Assembly (NCBI RefSeq): GCF_026898095.1
Contig: NZ_CP114015.1
Span: 1,302,001-1,366,000 of the forward strand
Source of the DNA: Arthrobacter sp. ATA002
GTDB taxonomy: Bacteria; Actinomycetota; Actinomycetes; Actinomycetales; Micrococcaceae
Direction: 5' to 3'
DNA length: 64,000 nt
Shown here: positions 19,596-28,152 of the stretch, one piece after another
Layout of the letters: every line of letters starts with the position of its first letter
Position numbering within the stretch: the first letter of the stretch is position 1
Program-made: the position numbers and the translations under genes
The notes under the pieces: model-generated
Databases searched by the model: none
Seen by the model: the letters and a program-made list of their open reading frames with translations, nothing else
Told to the model about the DNA's origin: nothing

Positions 19596-20639
19596 ATGAA
19601 CGCTGAGCCACTATCCGCAGGCGGTGCGCGCGCAGCGCACCCGGCCGCCGCAACAGCGCCCCGGAAGCGCCTGCACACCTACGGACTGCCGGCGCGCAGT
19701 GCTGCCGAGGCGGTGGGAGCCTTCTTCCTCGTCTTTGTCGGAGTTGGCCTCGCCTTCTTCAGCGCCACCGGCAGCGTGTCGTCGCCGATGGGTGTCGGAC
19801 TGGCTGCCGCCGCCGCCATGGTGGCCTTCGGCTACGTCTCCGGCGGGCACTTCAATCCGGCGATCAGCATTGCCAGCGCCGCCGCCGGCCGCACCGCGTG
19901 GAAGGCGCTTCCGGTCTACGTCCTGGCCCAGCTTCTCGGCGCGGTCCTGGCTGTCGCGCTTCTGTGGGTCGTGATCCAGGGCGTCCCCCAGCTCGCGGAC
20001 ACGCGCATGGTCTTCTCGGCCCTGGCCAACGGTTACGGCGAGCAGTCGGGTGCACAGTTCCCGCTGGCCAGCGGACTGCTGACCGAAGTCATCGGAGCCG
20101 CCCTGCTCACCGCGGTATTCCTGGGCGCCACATCGGGCCGCCGTCCGGTGGTCGGCGCCGCCTTCGCCGTGGGCGTGACCTACGCCATCCTGCTGACGTT
20201 CCTGGCGCCGATTACCGGCGGTTCACTGAACCCCGCACGTTCCAGTGCGGTGGCCTTCTTCGCCGAGGATGCGGCGCTGCAGCAGCTGTGGCTGTTCTGG
20301 GCCGCCCCCGTCCTGGGCGCCCTGATAGCCGGCCTGATTTACCGCAGCATCGACCTCACAGCTGCTGACGCCGCCCGGAACGACGACGATTTCGAAGATG
20401 TCGACGGTGACGGCGCTTCGGAATCCGGCACTGACACTGACATCGAGTCTGCCGCAGGTGCCGGACCTGCTGACGCTTCGGGAGCCCGAACCGGCACGGT
20501 GGCGCCAGGAGCCTCGGCCCGCGCATCAGCGAACCGCACACCCGACGCCCGCAACGATGACGACGCCCGCGGCTTCTTCAACGGCGACGACGACGGCGAC
20601 GGCGACAACAACGGCGGGACACCGGCCGGCAAGGCCTAA
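19596..20639 (+). CDS. Aquaporin / MIP family channel
   Basis: A 347-residue channel with six membrane helices and two NPA loops, GGHFNPAIS (about residue 87) and GGSLNPARS (about residue 212). The selectivity residues suggest a water/glycerol channel, but the sequence alone does not decide. ATG 19596 lies 9 nt after AGAGGAAA; TTG 19590 is less likely. The last 90 residues form an unusual cytoplasmic tail, strongly acidic and low in complexity (DDDFEDVDGDG, DGDGDNNGG). It stands alone on its strand. Confidence 0.92.
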   Translation: MNAEPLSAGGARAAHPAAATAPRKRLHTYGLPARSAAEAVGAFFLVFVGVGLAFFSATGSVSSPMGVGLAAAAAMVAFGYVSGGHFNPAISIASAAAGRTAWKALPVYVLAQLLGAVLAVALLWVVIQGVPQLADTRMVFSALANGYGEQSGAQFPLASGLLTEVIGAALLTAVFLGATSGRRPVVGAAFAVGVTYAILLTFLAPITGGSLNPARSSAVAFFAEDAALQQLWLFWAAPVLGALIAGLIYRSIDLTAADAARNDDDFEDVDGDGASESGTDTDIESAAGAGPADASGARTGTVAPGASARASANRTPDARNDDDARGFFNGDDDGDGDNNGGTPAGKA

Positions 20640-20746
20640 CCTCCGCGGGCTACCCCGACACGCCCATCCTCTCCTGCGGCCACCGCCGCACCAGGGGGTG
20701 GGCGTTGTCATGCCCGCGGTGTCCGGGGAGTGTCAGAGCGGCAATG

Positions 20747-20752
20747 TAATTT
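20747..20752 (+). promoter_or_regulatory. -10 box (TAATTT) before sbcD
   Basis: TAATTT is 7 nt before ATG 20760, the start that gives the conserved MRILHTSDWHLG terminus. There is no usable ribosome-binding site. Confidence 0.4.
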
Positions 20753-20759
20753 GGTTGGT

Positions 20760-21923
20760 ATGCGAATACTGCACACCTCCGATTGGCATTTGGGCCGCTC
20801 CTTCCATGGCGTGGGGATGCTCGGCGCCCAGCAGCAGTTCATCGACCGGCTCGTCGACACGGTCCGTGAGCAGGAGGTGGACGCGGTTCTGATTGCCGGA
20901 GACGTGTACGACCGCGCACTGCCGGGGGTCGACGTCGTCCGCCTGCTGGACTCCGCCCTGGACCGCATCACCGCCGCGGGAGCCAAAGTTATCCTCTCCA
21001 GCGGCAACCACGATTCAGCTGCCCGGTTGGGCTTCGGCAGCCGCATTTTTGAGCGCGGCGGCGTGTACCTGCGCACCCGGATCAGCGAGATTCCGGATCC
21101 GGTCCTGCTGGACACCGGAGGAATTCCCGTGGCGGTCTACGGCATTCCGTACCTTGAACCGCGGCTGGCCGGGCCGGAACTGGGCGTGGACACGCCGCAC
21201 CACGAAACCGTGATTGCCGAGGCGGTCCGCAGGATTCAGGACGATGTTCGGCGCCGCGCCTCGTCGGGACAGCCGGTGCTTCCCGTGGCCATGGCCCATG
21301 TCTTTGCCAGCGGCGGCATCACGTCGGACAGCGAGCGGGACCTCACGGTCGGGGGAGTGGGAGCGGTTCCGCTGGACCTCTTCGGCTCCTTCACCTACAC
21401 GGCCCTGGGCCACCTGCACGGCCGGCAGGAACTGAGCCCGTCCGTCCGTTACAGCGGCTCTCCGCTGCCGTACTCCTTCTCCGAGGCGCGCCAGCACAAA
21501 GGCGGACTGCTGGTGGAGTTCGATGCCGCCGGACTGGTCTCGGTGGAACCGGTCCTGTGGCCCGCCCCGCGCCGGCTCGCGGTCCTCAAAGGAACACTGG
21601 AGCACCTGCTCGCAGACCCGGGCCTCACCGAAGCCGAAGGCGCCTACTGCCAGGTCACGCTGACCGACGACGAACGTCCCGCCAAGGCCATGGAGCGCCT
21701 GCGCACCCGCTTCCCGGACACCCTGGTGCTGTCCTTTGAACCGGCGTCCGGTCCGCGGGCCGCCAACCAGACCTACAGCCAGCGGCTGGCCCGCGCCACG
21801 GATGACCTGGAAATCTGCTGCGGTTTTCTGGACCACGTACGCTCCCGGCAGGCGGACGAGCAGGAGAAAAAGCTCTTCGCTGAAGTGCTGTCCAAAGTCC
21901 AGTCGGCGGAGGCAGCCCAGTGA
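20760..21923 (+). CDS. sbcD: Nuclease SbcCD subunit D
   Basis: The Mre11-type phosphoesterase subunit of SbcCD, which cuts hairpins and protein-capped DNA ends. Metal-binding motifs in order: HTSDWHLGRSFHG, LIAGDVYDRA, ILSSGNHDSAARL, VAMAHVFASG and TALGHLHGRQ. It has 387 residues from ATG 20760; an upstream start at 20730 adds nothing conserved. The stop overlaps the GTG of sbcC (GTGA at 21920-21923), so the two are made together. Confidence 0.95.
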   Translation: MRILHTSDWHLGRSFHGVGMLGAQQQFIDRLVDTVREQEVDAVLIAGDVYDRALPGVDVVRLLDSALDRITAAGAKVILSSGNHDSAARLGFGSRIFERGGVYLRTRISEIPDPVLLDTGGIPVAVYGIPYLEPRLAGPELGVDTPHHETVIAEAVRRIQDDVRRRASSGQPVLPVAMAHVFASGGITSDSERDLTVGGVGAVPLDLFGSFTYTALGHLHGRQELSPSVRYSGSPLPYSFSEARQHKGGLLVEFDAAGLVSVEPVLWPAPRRLAVLKGTLEHLLADPGLTEAEGAYCQVTLTDDERPAKAMERLRTRFPDTLVLSFEPASGPRAANQTYSQRLARATDDLEICCGFLDHVRSRQADEQEKKLFAEVLSKVQSAEAAQ

Positions 21924-24900
21924 GGATCCACCGGCTCGAGATCCAGGCCTTCGGGCCTTTCGCTGACCGCCAGGTCATCGATTTCGATGAGCTCGGCGCC
22001 CATGGGCTGTTTCTGCTCAACGGCCCCACGGGTGCCGGGAAAACCAGCATCCTGGATGCCGTCTGCTATGCCCTGTACGGTGCCGTACCGGGTGACCGGC
22101 AAACCGCCAAGCGGCTGCGCAGCGACCACGCCGCAGCGGACACCGCTCCGGAGATACTGCTGGAGTTCAGTTCCGGGGACCGCCGCCTTGAGGTCGTGCG
22201 GAGCCCGGCCTGGGACCGGCCGGCCAAACGCGGTGCCGGCAAAACCGTGCTGGAGCAGGCACACACCACCCTGCGTGAGCTCGTCAACGGGGAATGGGTT
22301 ACGAAGTCAGCCCGTAATGACGAGGCAGGCGATGAGATCCTGGCCCTCATGGGGATGAACAGGGATCAGTTCACCCGCGTGGTTATGCTGCCCCAGGGGG
22401 ATTTTGCCGCCTTCCTGCGGGCGGACGCCAAGACGCGCGCTGAACTGCTGCAGAAACTGTTCGGCACCACACGGTTCGAGAACATTGAAGCCCAGCTGAA
22501 GGCGGACCTTACCGCTGCCGAGCAGGAGCTCAATGCTGCCCGCGCCGAAAGCGAACATGTGATGCGCCGGGCGCGGGACGAAATGGAACGCTGGGCGGAG
22601 GACGCAGCAGCGGAGGCTGAGGATGCGGCCGGGGACGCAGGAGCAGACCATCCCGAAAGCAGTGAGGCCGCCGGGGTGGAGGACTTCCGCCGTATGCTGG
22701 CCGCCCGCACGGAGGCTGCCCGCGGTGAGCACGCAGCACTGGCCGCTGCACTCCGGGAAGCGGAGCATACCCGCGCGGATGTGGAAGCGCGCCGTACCCG
22801 CGGCATTGCCCGGGAGCAGCTCGAACGCGATGAACAGGCTTATGCCCGCCGCCGGGACGAGATTGAACCGGTACGTCATGCCCTCGAACGCCATCTGCGT
22901 GCCGAATCGCTGAGCGGTTTCGTCCGGGCCGCCGACACTGCGCAGGAACGGCTCGGGCTCCGGGAAACGGCCGCGGGTGAGGCACGGGATGCACTGCTGG
23001 GGGATGCGCATTCACCGGCCTTCGGCCTCACGGAAACCGTGATGGCTGAAGGGGACCCTGCACCCGTCTTGTTGGCCGCCGAGGACCGGCTGACCGCGGA
23101 GCTGGGCGCCGCGGAAGCTGCGCAGGCCGAGGAAGAGCGTATCGGAGATCTGGAAGCGGAACTCGTTGACGCCTCCAAGCGTGCCGCTACCAGCCGGGCC
23201 GCCGCCGCTGCCGCGGAAGCGGCCGGGGAGGAACTCCGCACCGAAGAAACCGAGCTGACCCGGCAGCTGGATTCGCTGCGGGAGAAGGCGTCCCGCCAGG
23301 AATTTGCGCGCAATGGCCTGGAACGTGCGCGTGCCCTGACCCGCGCCATCAGCCAATATGCCGAAGCCTCCGCTGCCGCTGCAGCGTCCGGAGCCGAGGC
23401 GGCACGGCTGCGCGGCAGCTACCAGGACCGCCGCCAGGCCTGGCAGGACCTGCAGCAGCGCCGGCTGGATCAAGCGGCAGCGGAGCTGGCGGGACGGCTG
23501 GAGGACGGGCAGGGCTGCCCGGTCTGCGGCAGCAGCGAACATCCCGCTCCGGCTGCCCTGCCGGACGGTGAAAGCGCCGTCACCAAGCAGGATGAGGACA
23601 ACGCGCGGCGGCTCACTGAGGACGCAGAATCCGCCTATGAAGCAGCACGTGTGCAGGCGGACCAGGACAGCCGCAGCGTCGCCGAACTGCGGATCCAAGG
23701 CGGAGACAGGGATCCGAAGACGGCAAAGGCCGAGGAAGACGCAGCGCAGAGCGCCCTGGCCGCAGCGTCCGCCGCAGCCGAGGAACTGGATACGGCCGTG
23801 GTGCGCTGCGCGGAGCTGTCCCGGGAACGCAGCGACCTGGCCGAGCAGGCAGCGGCAGCGCTGGTTGCTGCGGCGCAGGCCGACGAGCAGCGGCTGTCGG
23901 CCCAGCGCCGGATCGCCGAACTCAGCGGACGGGTACAGGCGGCCCGCGACGGTTTCACGACACTCGCGGACCGGGTGGACTGCCTTGCGGGACTGCGCAC
24001 CCTGGTCAGCGCCGCCCGGCGGTCCTTCGCCGAACTGCAGACGGCGCGGGAGAATGCAGCCGAGGCCCGCGGCGACCTCGCTGACCGTCTCGGCGACTCC
24101 GACTTCGACACCGTCCAGGACGTGCGCGACGCCCTGCTGGAGACGGACACGGCCGCCAACGCCAAACAAGCTGTGGCCCGGTACGACGAGGAGGGGCAGC
24201 GGCTGGTTCTGCGCCGGGAAGCCGAGGACTCGGCAGCCGATGTGGACGGAGACGGCGAACCGCTCCCGGTGCCCGACGAGCAGGACCTGGCCCTGGCCTC
24301 GGACGCCGCAGCGGCCGCACGCATGCGGCTGACGGAATGCTCGGTCCAGCTGGGCCTGCTGGAAGCCTCCACCAAGGCACTGCAGTCGTACGGACTGGAG
24401 CTGGCGGCGGCCTCCGAACGCATCCGCCCCCTGGAGGAGCGCTACAACCTTCTGCGCTCGGTAACCGACACCGCCCGCGGAAGCGGGGAGAACGGCTACA
24501 AAATGACGCTGAGCACGTATGTGCTGGCCGCACGGCTGGAACAGGTGGCCGCGGCCGCCACTGAACGTTTGTCCGCGATGACGGGCGGACGCTATGCCCT
24601 CGTGCACAGCGACTCCACCGCCGGCAACAGGAAGTCCGGACTGGGCCTGCACGTCACCGATGCCTGGACGGGACAGCACCGGGACACGGCCACTCTCTCC
24701 GGAGGTGAGAGCTTCATGGCATCCCTGGCCCTCGCCCTGGGCCTGGCCGACGTTGTCCAGCAGGAAGCCGGCGGCGTGAACATCGAGACCCTCTTTGTGG
24801 ACGAGGGGTTCGGCAGTTTGGACGAGACGTCGCTGGAGCAGGTCATGGACGCGCTGGAAGGGTTGCGCGACGGCGGCCGGGTGGTTGGCCTTGTCAGCCA

Positions 24901-25003
24901 TGTGGCCGAAATGAAACAGCGCATTGGGGCGCAGCTGCAGATCACGAAGGGCCGCAACGGATCCACCGTGCGATTCTCCGCCGGCGATCCGGTGGGTGTC
25001 TGA
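21920..25003 (+). CDS. sbcC: Nuclease SbcCD subunit C (SMC-like ATPase)
   Basis: A 1027-residue Rad50-type ATPase. The N-terminal half of the nucleotide-binding head has Walker A NGPTGAGKTS (about residue 35) and the Q-loop region VMLPQGDFAAFLRA. Long Ala/Glu/Arg-rich coiled coils flank the zinc hook GCPVCGSSEHP (about residues 532-542), the CxxC that joins two molecules. The C-terminal head has LSGGESFMASLALALGLAD (signature) and LFVDEGFGSLDE (Walker B). No frameshift in 3 kb. Partner of sbcD. Confidence 0.96.
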   Translation: MRIHRLEIQAFGPFADRQVIDFDELGAHGLFLLNGPTGAGKTSILDAVCYALYGAVPGDRQTAKRLRSDHAAADTAPEILLEFSSGDRRLEVVRSPAWDRPAKRGAGKTVLEQAHTTLRELVNGEWVTKSARNDEAGDEILALMGMNRDQFTRVVMLPQGDFAAFLRADAKTRAELLQKLFGTTRFENIEAQLKADLTAAEQELNAARAESEHVMRRARDEMERWAEDAAAEAEDAAGDAGADHPESSEAAGVEDFRRMLAARTEAARGEHAALAAALREAEHTRADVEARRTRGIAREQLERDEQAYARRRDEIEPVRHALERHLRAESLSGFVRAADTAQERLGLRETAAGEARDALLGDAHSPAFGLTETVMAEGDPAPVLLAAEDRLTAELGAAEAAQAEEERIGDLEAELVDASKRAATSRAAAAAAEAAGEELRTEETELTRQLDSLREKASRQEFARNGLERARALTRAISQYAEASAAAAASGAEAARLRGSYQDRRQAWQDLQQRRLDQAAAELAGRLEDGQGCPVCGSSEHPAPAALPDGESAVTKQDEDNARRLTEDAESAYEAARVQADQDSRSVAELRIQGGDRDPKTAKAEEDAAQSALAAASAAAEELDTAVVRCAELSRERSDLAEQAAAALVAAAQADEQRLSAQRRIAELSGRVQAARDGFTTLADRVDCLAGLRTLVSAARRSFAELQTARENAAEARGDLADRLGDSDFDTVQDVRDALLETDTAANAKQAVARYDEEGQRLVLRREAEDSAADVDGDGEPLPVPDEQDLALASDAAAAARMRLTECSVQLGLLEASTKALQSYGLELAAASERIRPLEERYNLLRSVTDTARGSGENGYKMTLSTYVLAARLEQVAAAATERLSAMTGGRYALVHSDSTAGNRKSGLGLHVTDAWTGQHRDTATLSGGESFMASLALALGLADVVQQEAGGVNIETLFVDEGFGSLDETSLEQVMDALEGLRDGGRVVGLVSHVAEMKQRIGAQLQITKGRNGSTVRFSAGDPVGV

Positions 25004-25086
25004 CCGCGGCAGGAGCGGCAACCGGGATACTGCGCTTCCTCCGCCGCAGCGGGAGGAAGGTCACTGCGCACCGGACCCGGAATCGG

Positions 25087-25165
25087 ATAGAGTAGCGGGG
25101 TAACCGGGTCGGGCGCATCGGGAGGGGGGACGATGCGCGCTGAAACATGTCTGGAACTGCCTTGA
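25087..25165 (+). promoter_or_regulatory. -10 box and ten-codon leader ORF before the MFS gene
   Basis: TAGAGT (25087-25092) is a possible -10. A strong GGAGGGGGG site precedes ATG 25133, which opens a ten-residue ORF (MRAETCLELP, stop TGA 25163-25165). This ORF overlaps the MFS start ATG 25147 in another frame, and its stop overlaps an in-frame TTG (25162). It may be a leader coupling translation, or the MFS gene may really start at 25133 with a base lost. Confidence 0.4.
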
Positions 25166-26565
25166 GTGACTTCCCGTCTGCCCCTTCAACCTCCCGGAAC
25201 TCCGCTCCGGACAGCTCCGCCCCTGCGCAGCCGCCTGCCACCGGTCCGTCACCGCAGGATCCCCGGCATGACGAACTGGCCTCCGGCGGACGCTACGCAC
25301 GGATTTTCTCGCTCGCCGGCCGCGGCTTTGTGCCGATCGCTTTCCTGGCCCGCCTGCCCCTGGCCATGCTGACCGTAGGGGCACTGACCCTCGTCACCAG
25401 CGTCACGGACTCCTATGCAACAGGCGGCCTGGCGGCAGGAGCCGTGGGAATCGGTTCGGCACTGGGCGCACCGGTCCTGGGCTATGCAGCCGACCGGATC
25501 GGCCAGCGGCCAATACTGCTGGGCGCGGCCGTCGTCAACCCCCTGGCCATTGCACTGACCCTGTACATGGCATTCCAGCTGCCTGACGCCGGAACTCCCT
25601 ATGCAGCCCTTGCCGCCGCATTCCTGATGGGGGCCACCTGCCCCCAGGTGGGTCCGCTGGCCCGTGTCCGGTGGATGGCCATGACCGAGCGCAAACAGTC
25701 CGGGGCATCCACAGGCACCAGGGACCTGGACACCGCGATGTCCTATGAGGGAACGGCGGATGAGCTGAGCTTCGTGCTCGGCCCGGCCCTGGTGGGCCTG
25801 CTGGCTGCCGCCGTCGCGCCCTGGCTGCCGCTCGCCATCGCCGCCGTCCTGACACTGAGCATGGTCAGCGCCTTCGCCGTGCATCCCACAGTCCGCTCCG
25901 TCGTCCCGGCACGGGCAGCCCGTGCTGCCCGCGATGCCCGCGACGCGGCCGCAAAGAAGGCCGGCACGCCGGCCGAAGCCGACGCCGTGCGCCCCCGTGC
26001 CGACTGGCTGCTGATCGCCCTTCCGGTTTTGGGCATGGTGGCCATGGGGACGTTCTTTGGCGGAACCCAGACCAGCCTGACCGCCTTTGGCGGCGTCTTC
26101 GACGTGTCGTCCGCAGCCGGCCTGCTGTACGCCGTCATGGGCATCAGCTCCGCGGCGGCCGCGCTGTCGGTAGCCTTCTGGCCGGAGCGGTTCCCGCCTG
26201 CCGCCCGCTGGATGGTGTCCGCTGCAGCGATGGCTGCCTTCTCGGTGCTGCTGCTCTTCCCCGCCGACATCCCCACCATGCTGGTGGCGCTTTTCATTAT
26301 GGGCATCCCCGTGGGCCCCACCATGGTCAGTATTTTCGGAATGGGTGCCGTGGTTGCTCCGAGGCATCTGATGGGCACGGTCATGACAATGCTCGCCAGC
26401 GGCGTGGTGACCGGCACAGCCATCGGCGCGGCGCTGGCCGGCCGGCTTGCCGACAGCTCCGGCCACCAGGCCGCGTTCCTGGTGCCGGTGGGGGCATCCG
26501 TCGTGCTGTTCATCCTGAGCCTGTGTGTGCGGTGGGCTGTGGTTTCCCGGCGGGGGCGGAACTGA
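25147..26565 (+). CDS. MFS transporter
   Basis: 472 residues. After a disordered Ser/Pro/Ala N-terminus (about 50 residues), twelve hydrophobic segments follow. The loop between helices 2 and 3 reads LGYAADRIGQRPIL, the MFS motif A. A basic/Ala linker (RAARAARDARDAAAKK) splits the two six-helix halves. The substrate is unknown; a drug or metabolite exporter is the usual role. The start is uncertain because of the overlapping leader ORF. Confidence 0.87.
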   Translation: MSGTALSDFPSAPSTSRNSAPDSSAPAQPPATGPSPQDPRHDELASGGRYARIFSLAGRGFVPIAFLARLPLAMLTVGALTLVTSVTDSYATGGLAAGAVGIGSALGAPVLGYAADRIGQRPILLGAAVVNPLAIALTLYMAFQLPDAGTPYAALAAAFLMGATCPQVGPLARVRWMAMTERKQSGASTGTRDLDTAMSYEGTADELSFVLGPALVGLLAAAVAPWLPLAIAAVLTLSMVSAFAVHPTVRSVVPARAARAARDARDAAAKKAGTPAEADAVRPRADWLLIALPVLGMVAMGTFFGGTQTSLTAFGGVFDVSSAAGLLYAVMGISSAAAALSVAFWPERFPPAARWMVSAAAMAAFSVLLLFPADIPTMLVALFIMGIPVGPTMVSIFGMGAVVAPRHLMGTVMTMLASGVVTGTAIGAALAGRLADSSGHQAAFLVPVGASVVLFILSLCVRWAVVSRRGRN

Positions 26566-26677
26566 CGAAACGGTCACCTGAGCGCCGGCCCGGCTGTCGG
26601 GCCGGCACTCAGGTGGCTTAGTATCGAATCAAGCGCCGGAGTATTCGGCGGAGCCGCAGCGGATGAGGAGACCCACC

Positions 26678-26851
26678 ATGGGCAGCGAAAAGAACGCCAA
26701 CGAAGACCACTCCAGGGACGGCAAGAAGACAACGGGGCCCGAGGGGACCATCCCTGATACCGAGGACGGCGTGGCCGCGGCGTCCACCGAAGAACCGTCC
26801 AACTTCGAGCCCGAAGAAGACCAGGAATCCGCCGAGGGCGGATCCAAGTAG
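26678..26851 (+). CDS. Small acidic hydrophilic protein
   Basis: 57 residues from ATG 26678, with GAGGAG 7 nt upstream. It is composed mostly of Glu, Asp, Lys, Ser and Gly (KNANEDHSRDGKK, NFEPEEDQESAEGG), has no hydrophobic core and is probably disordered. The good ribosome-binding site and the terminator 21 nt after its stop support a real gene. I do not recognise a family. Confidence 0.6.
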   Translation: MGSEKNANEDHSRDGKKTTGPEGTIPDTEDGVAAASTEEPSNFEPEEDQESAEGGSK

Positions 26852-26872
26852 CAGGGTCAGGATGAAGCGCAG

Positions 26873-26907
26873 AAAGCCCGGACCGGGAGTACCCGGTCCG
26901 GGCTTTT
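26873..26907. terminator. Bidirectional terminator between small ORF and kinase
   Basis: 15-bp perfect arms (AAAGCCCGGACCGGG and its complement) with an AGTA loop, T-rich on both strands. It serves the small acidic gene and the convergent kinase. Confidence 0.9.
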
Positions 26908-26927
26908 CATTCAGCGGATCCTGATTG

Positions 26928-27875
26928 CTAGCCGAGGCTGGGAGCGTGGGCCGGAGGCAGCGGAATGTAGATGTTGCCCGTCGTGACTCCGCCCGTGACG
27001 GCGTCGTCGGGACCGGCATCCGCACCGGCGGACATGGGCGCCGGAGCCTCGGCCTCCTGGCCGAAGGCCCGCAGGGCTGCGGCGGCCTCGTGCGCGTCAG
27101 GCCGTGCCTCCACGGTTCGGGCAGTCATGGCCCGCAGCAGTTCCACCCATTCGGGGCCGAGCTCCGCGGGTACTTCCGGGTCCCGAACCAAGCGGGCGAC
27201 GGCGGACTCCACGATGGGTCCCGGGAAGGCCTTCACTCCGGTGAGGCATTCCAGGAGCACCAGTCCGAGGGAATAGATGTCGGTCTTCGGATCGACCGCC
27301 CCGCCCAGCGCCTGTTCCGGACTCAGGTAATTGGCGGTGCCAATGGTCGCACCGTGGGCCGTGGCGATGGTCGCCTCGGTCATCCTCGCGATCCCGAAGT
27401 CGGTGAGCTTGGGGTACAGGCGGGTGTCATTCTCGGCAAGCGGGTACAGGAGAATGTTTGCCGGCTTCACATCCCGGTGGATGACGCCGTTGGAATGCAC
27501 GTAGTTCAGGGCATCGGCCAGGTCCGCGCCCAGTGACGCCGTGCCCAAATGGCCCAGCGGCCCGGACTTCAATGTCCGGCGCAGGTCCGGCCCGTCAACA
27601 AGCTCCATGACCAGAAACGTGGAGCAGGGGCCGTCGTCCTGCTGAACTACTCCGGCGTCCAGCAGGGTAACCAGTCCGGGATGGTTCAGCGTGGCCAGCA
27701 GCTGGGTTTCCGTCTGCTGGCGGCGGTTTTCGTCGTCGTCGTTGACGTGGGGACGGAACAGCTTGACCGCCACCTCGCGGCCAAGGTTCTGGTCCACCGC
27801 TCGGTAAACGGAGGCAGCGCCGCCCGTACCGATGAGCTCGGTGGTCCGGTATCGGTCCCCAAGGAGTACATCCAC
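26928..27875 (-). CDS. Soluble Hanks-type Ser/Thr protein kinase
   Basis: A 315-residue kinase. Gly-rich loop IGTGGAASVY, Lys in EVAVKLF, catalytic loop VIHRDVKPANILL (about residue 130), DFGIAR (about 160), and the substrate loop GTANYLSPEQALGG are all present, so it should be active. There is no transmembrane segment, PASTA repeat or sensor domain. The catalytic domain ends near 265 and a 50-residue Ala/Gly/Pro tail follows, unlike PknB-type receptors. The start is GTG 27875 with GGGAGGACA upstream. An AT-rich palindrome sits about 105 nt upstream, near its probable promoter. Confidence 0.92.
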   Translation of the reverse strand: MDVLLGDRYRTTELIGTGGAASVYRAVDQNLGREVAVKLFRPHVNDDDENRRQQTETQLLATLNHPGLVTLLDAGVVQQDDGPCSTFLVMELVDGPDLRRTLKSGPLGHLGTASLGADLADALNYVHSNGVIHRDVKPANILLYPLAENDTRLYPKLTDFGIARMTEATIATAHGATIGTANYLSPEQALGGAVDPKTDIYSLGLVLLECLTGVKAFPGPIVESAVARLVRDPEVPAELGPEWVELLRAMTARTVEARPDAHEAAAALRAFGQEAEAPAPMSAGADAGPDDAVTGGVTTGNIYIPLPPAHAPSLG

Positions 27876-27968
27876 GGGTGTCCTCCCTAGAAGGTGTGTC
27901 GAAAAACTGGAAGTGGGCAGGGGGTCCGGGTCTATTGCTTACCACCGGACGAAGGAGTTTGCAGAGCA

Positions 27969-28006
27969 ATTATGCACTGAAATTTAATCAGCAGCCTGAT
28001 TAAATT
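27969..28006 (-). promoter_or_regulatory. Extended -10 (TGCATAAT) with an 11-bp palindrome upstream
   Basis: On the minus strand, TGCATAAT (CATAAT at 27974-27969) resembles an extended -10 for the kinase gene. Just upstream lies a perfect inverted repeat, AATTTAATCAG (27981-27991), CAGC, CTGATTAAATT (27996-28006), which covers the -35 region. Such an AT-rich 26-bp palindrome in a GC-rich genome looks like a repressor or activator site. A weak terminator for the upstream hydrolase is the alternative. Confidence 0.5.
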
Positions 28007-28152
28007 GTTCCTACGCTGCTCACCGTTCCACCATATCCTGTACTGCCGCCGGTTCCCCGCAAGCGACGGCGGCTTTACCAAGACGTAATATGTGCCTTCT
28101 CACCAGGGGGCTCATCCCGTGGCGCTGCCCGCATCCCGGGCGCTGCCCGGCC

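Noticed and set aside
23012-25021. 669-codon frame antisense to sbcC
   Set aside because: sbcC is complete and conserved; the antisense product is low-complexity and lacks a ribosome-binding site.
28020-28115. 31-codon minus-strand ORF (MSPLVRRHILRL...) between hydrolase and kinase
   Set aside because: No ribosome-binding site, no recognisable sequence, and it is only the end of a shadow frame.
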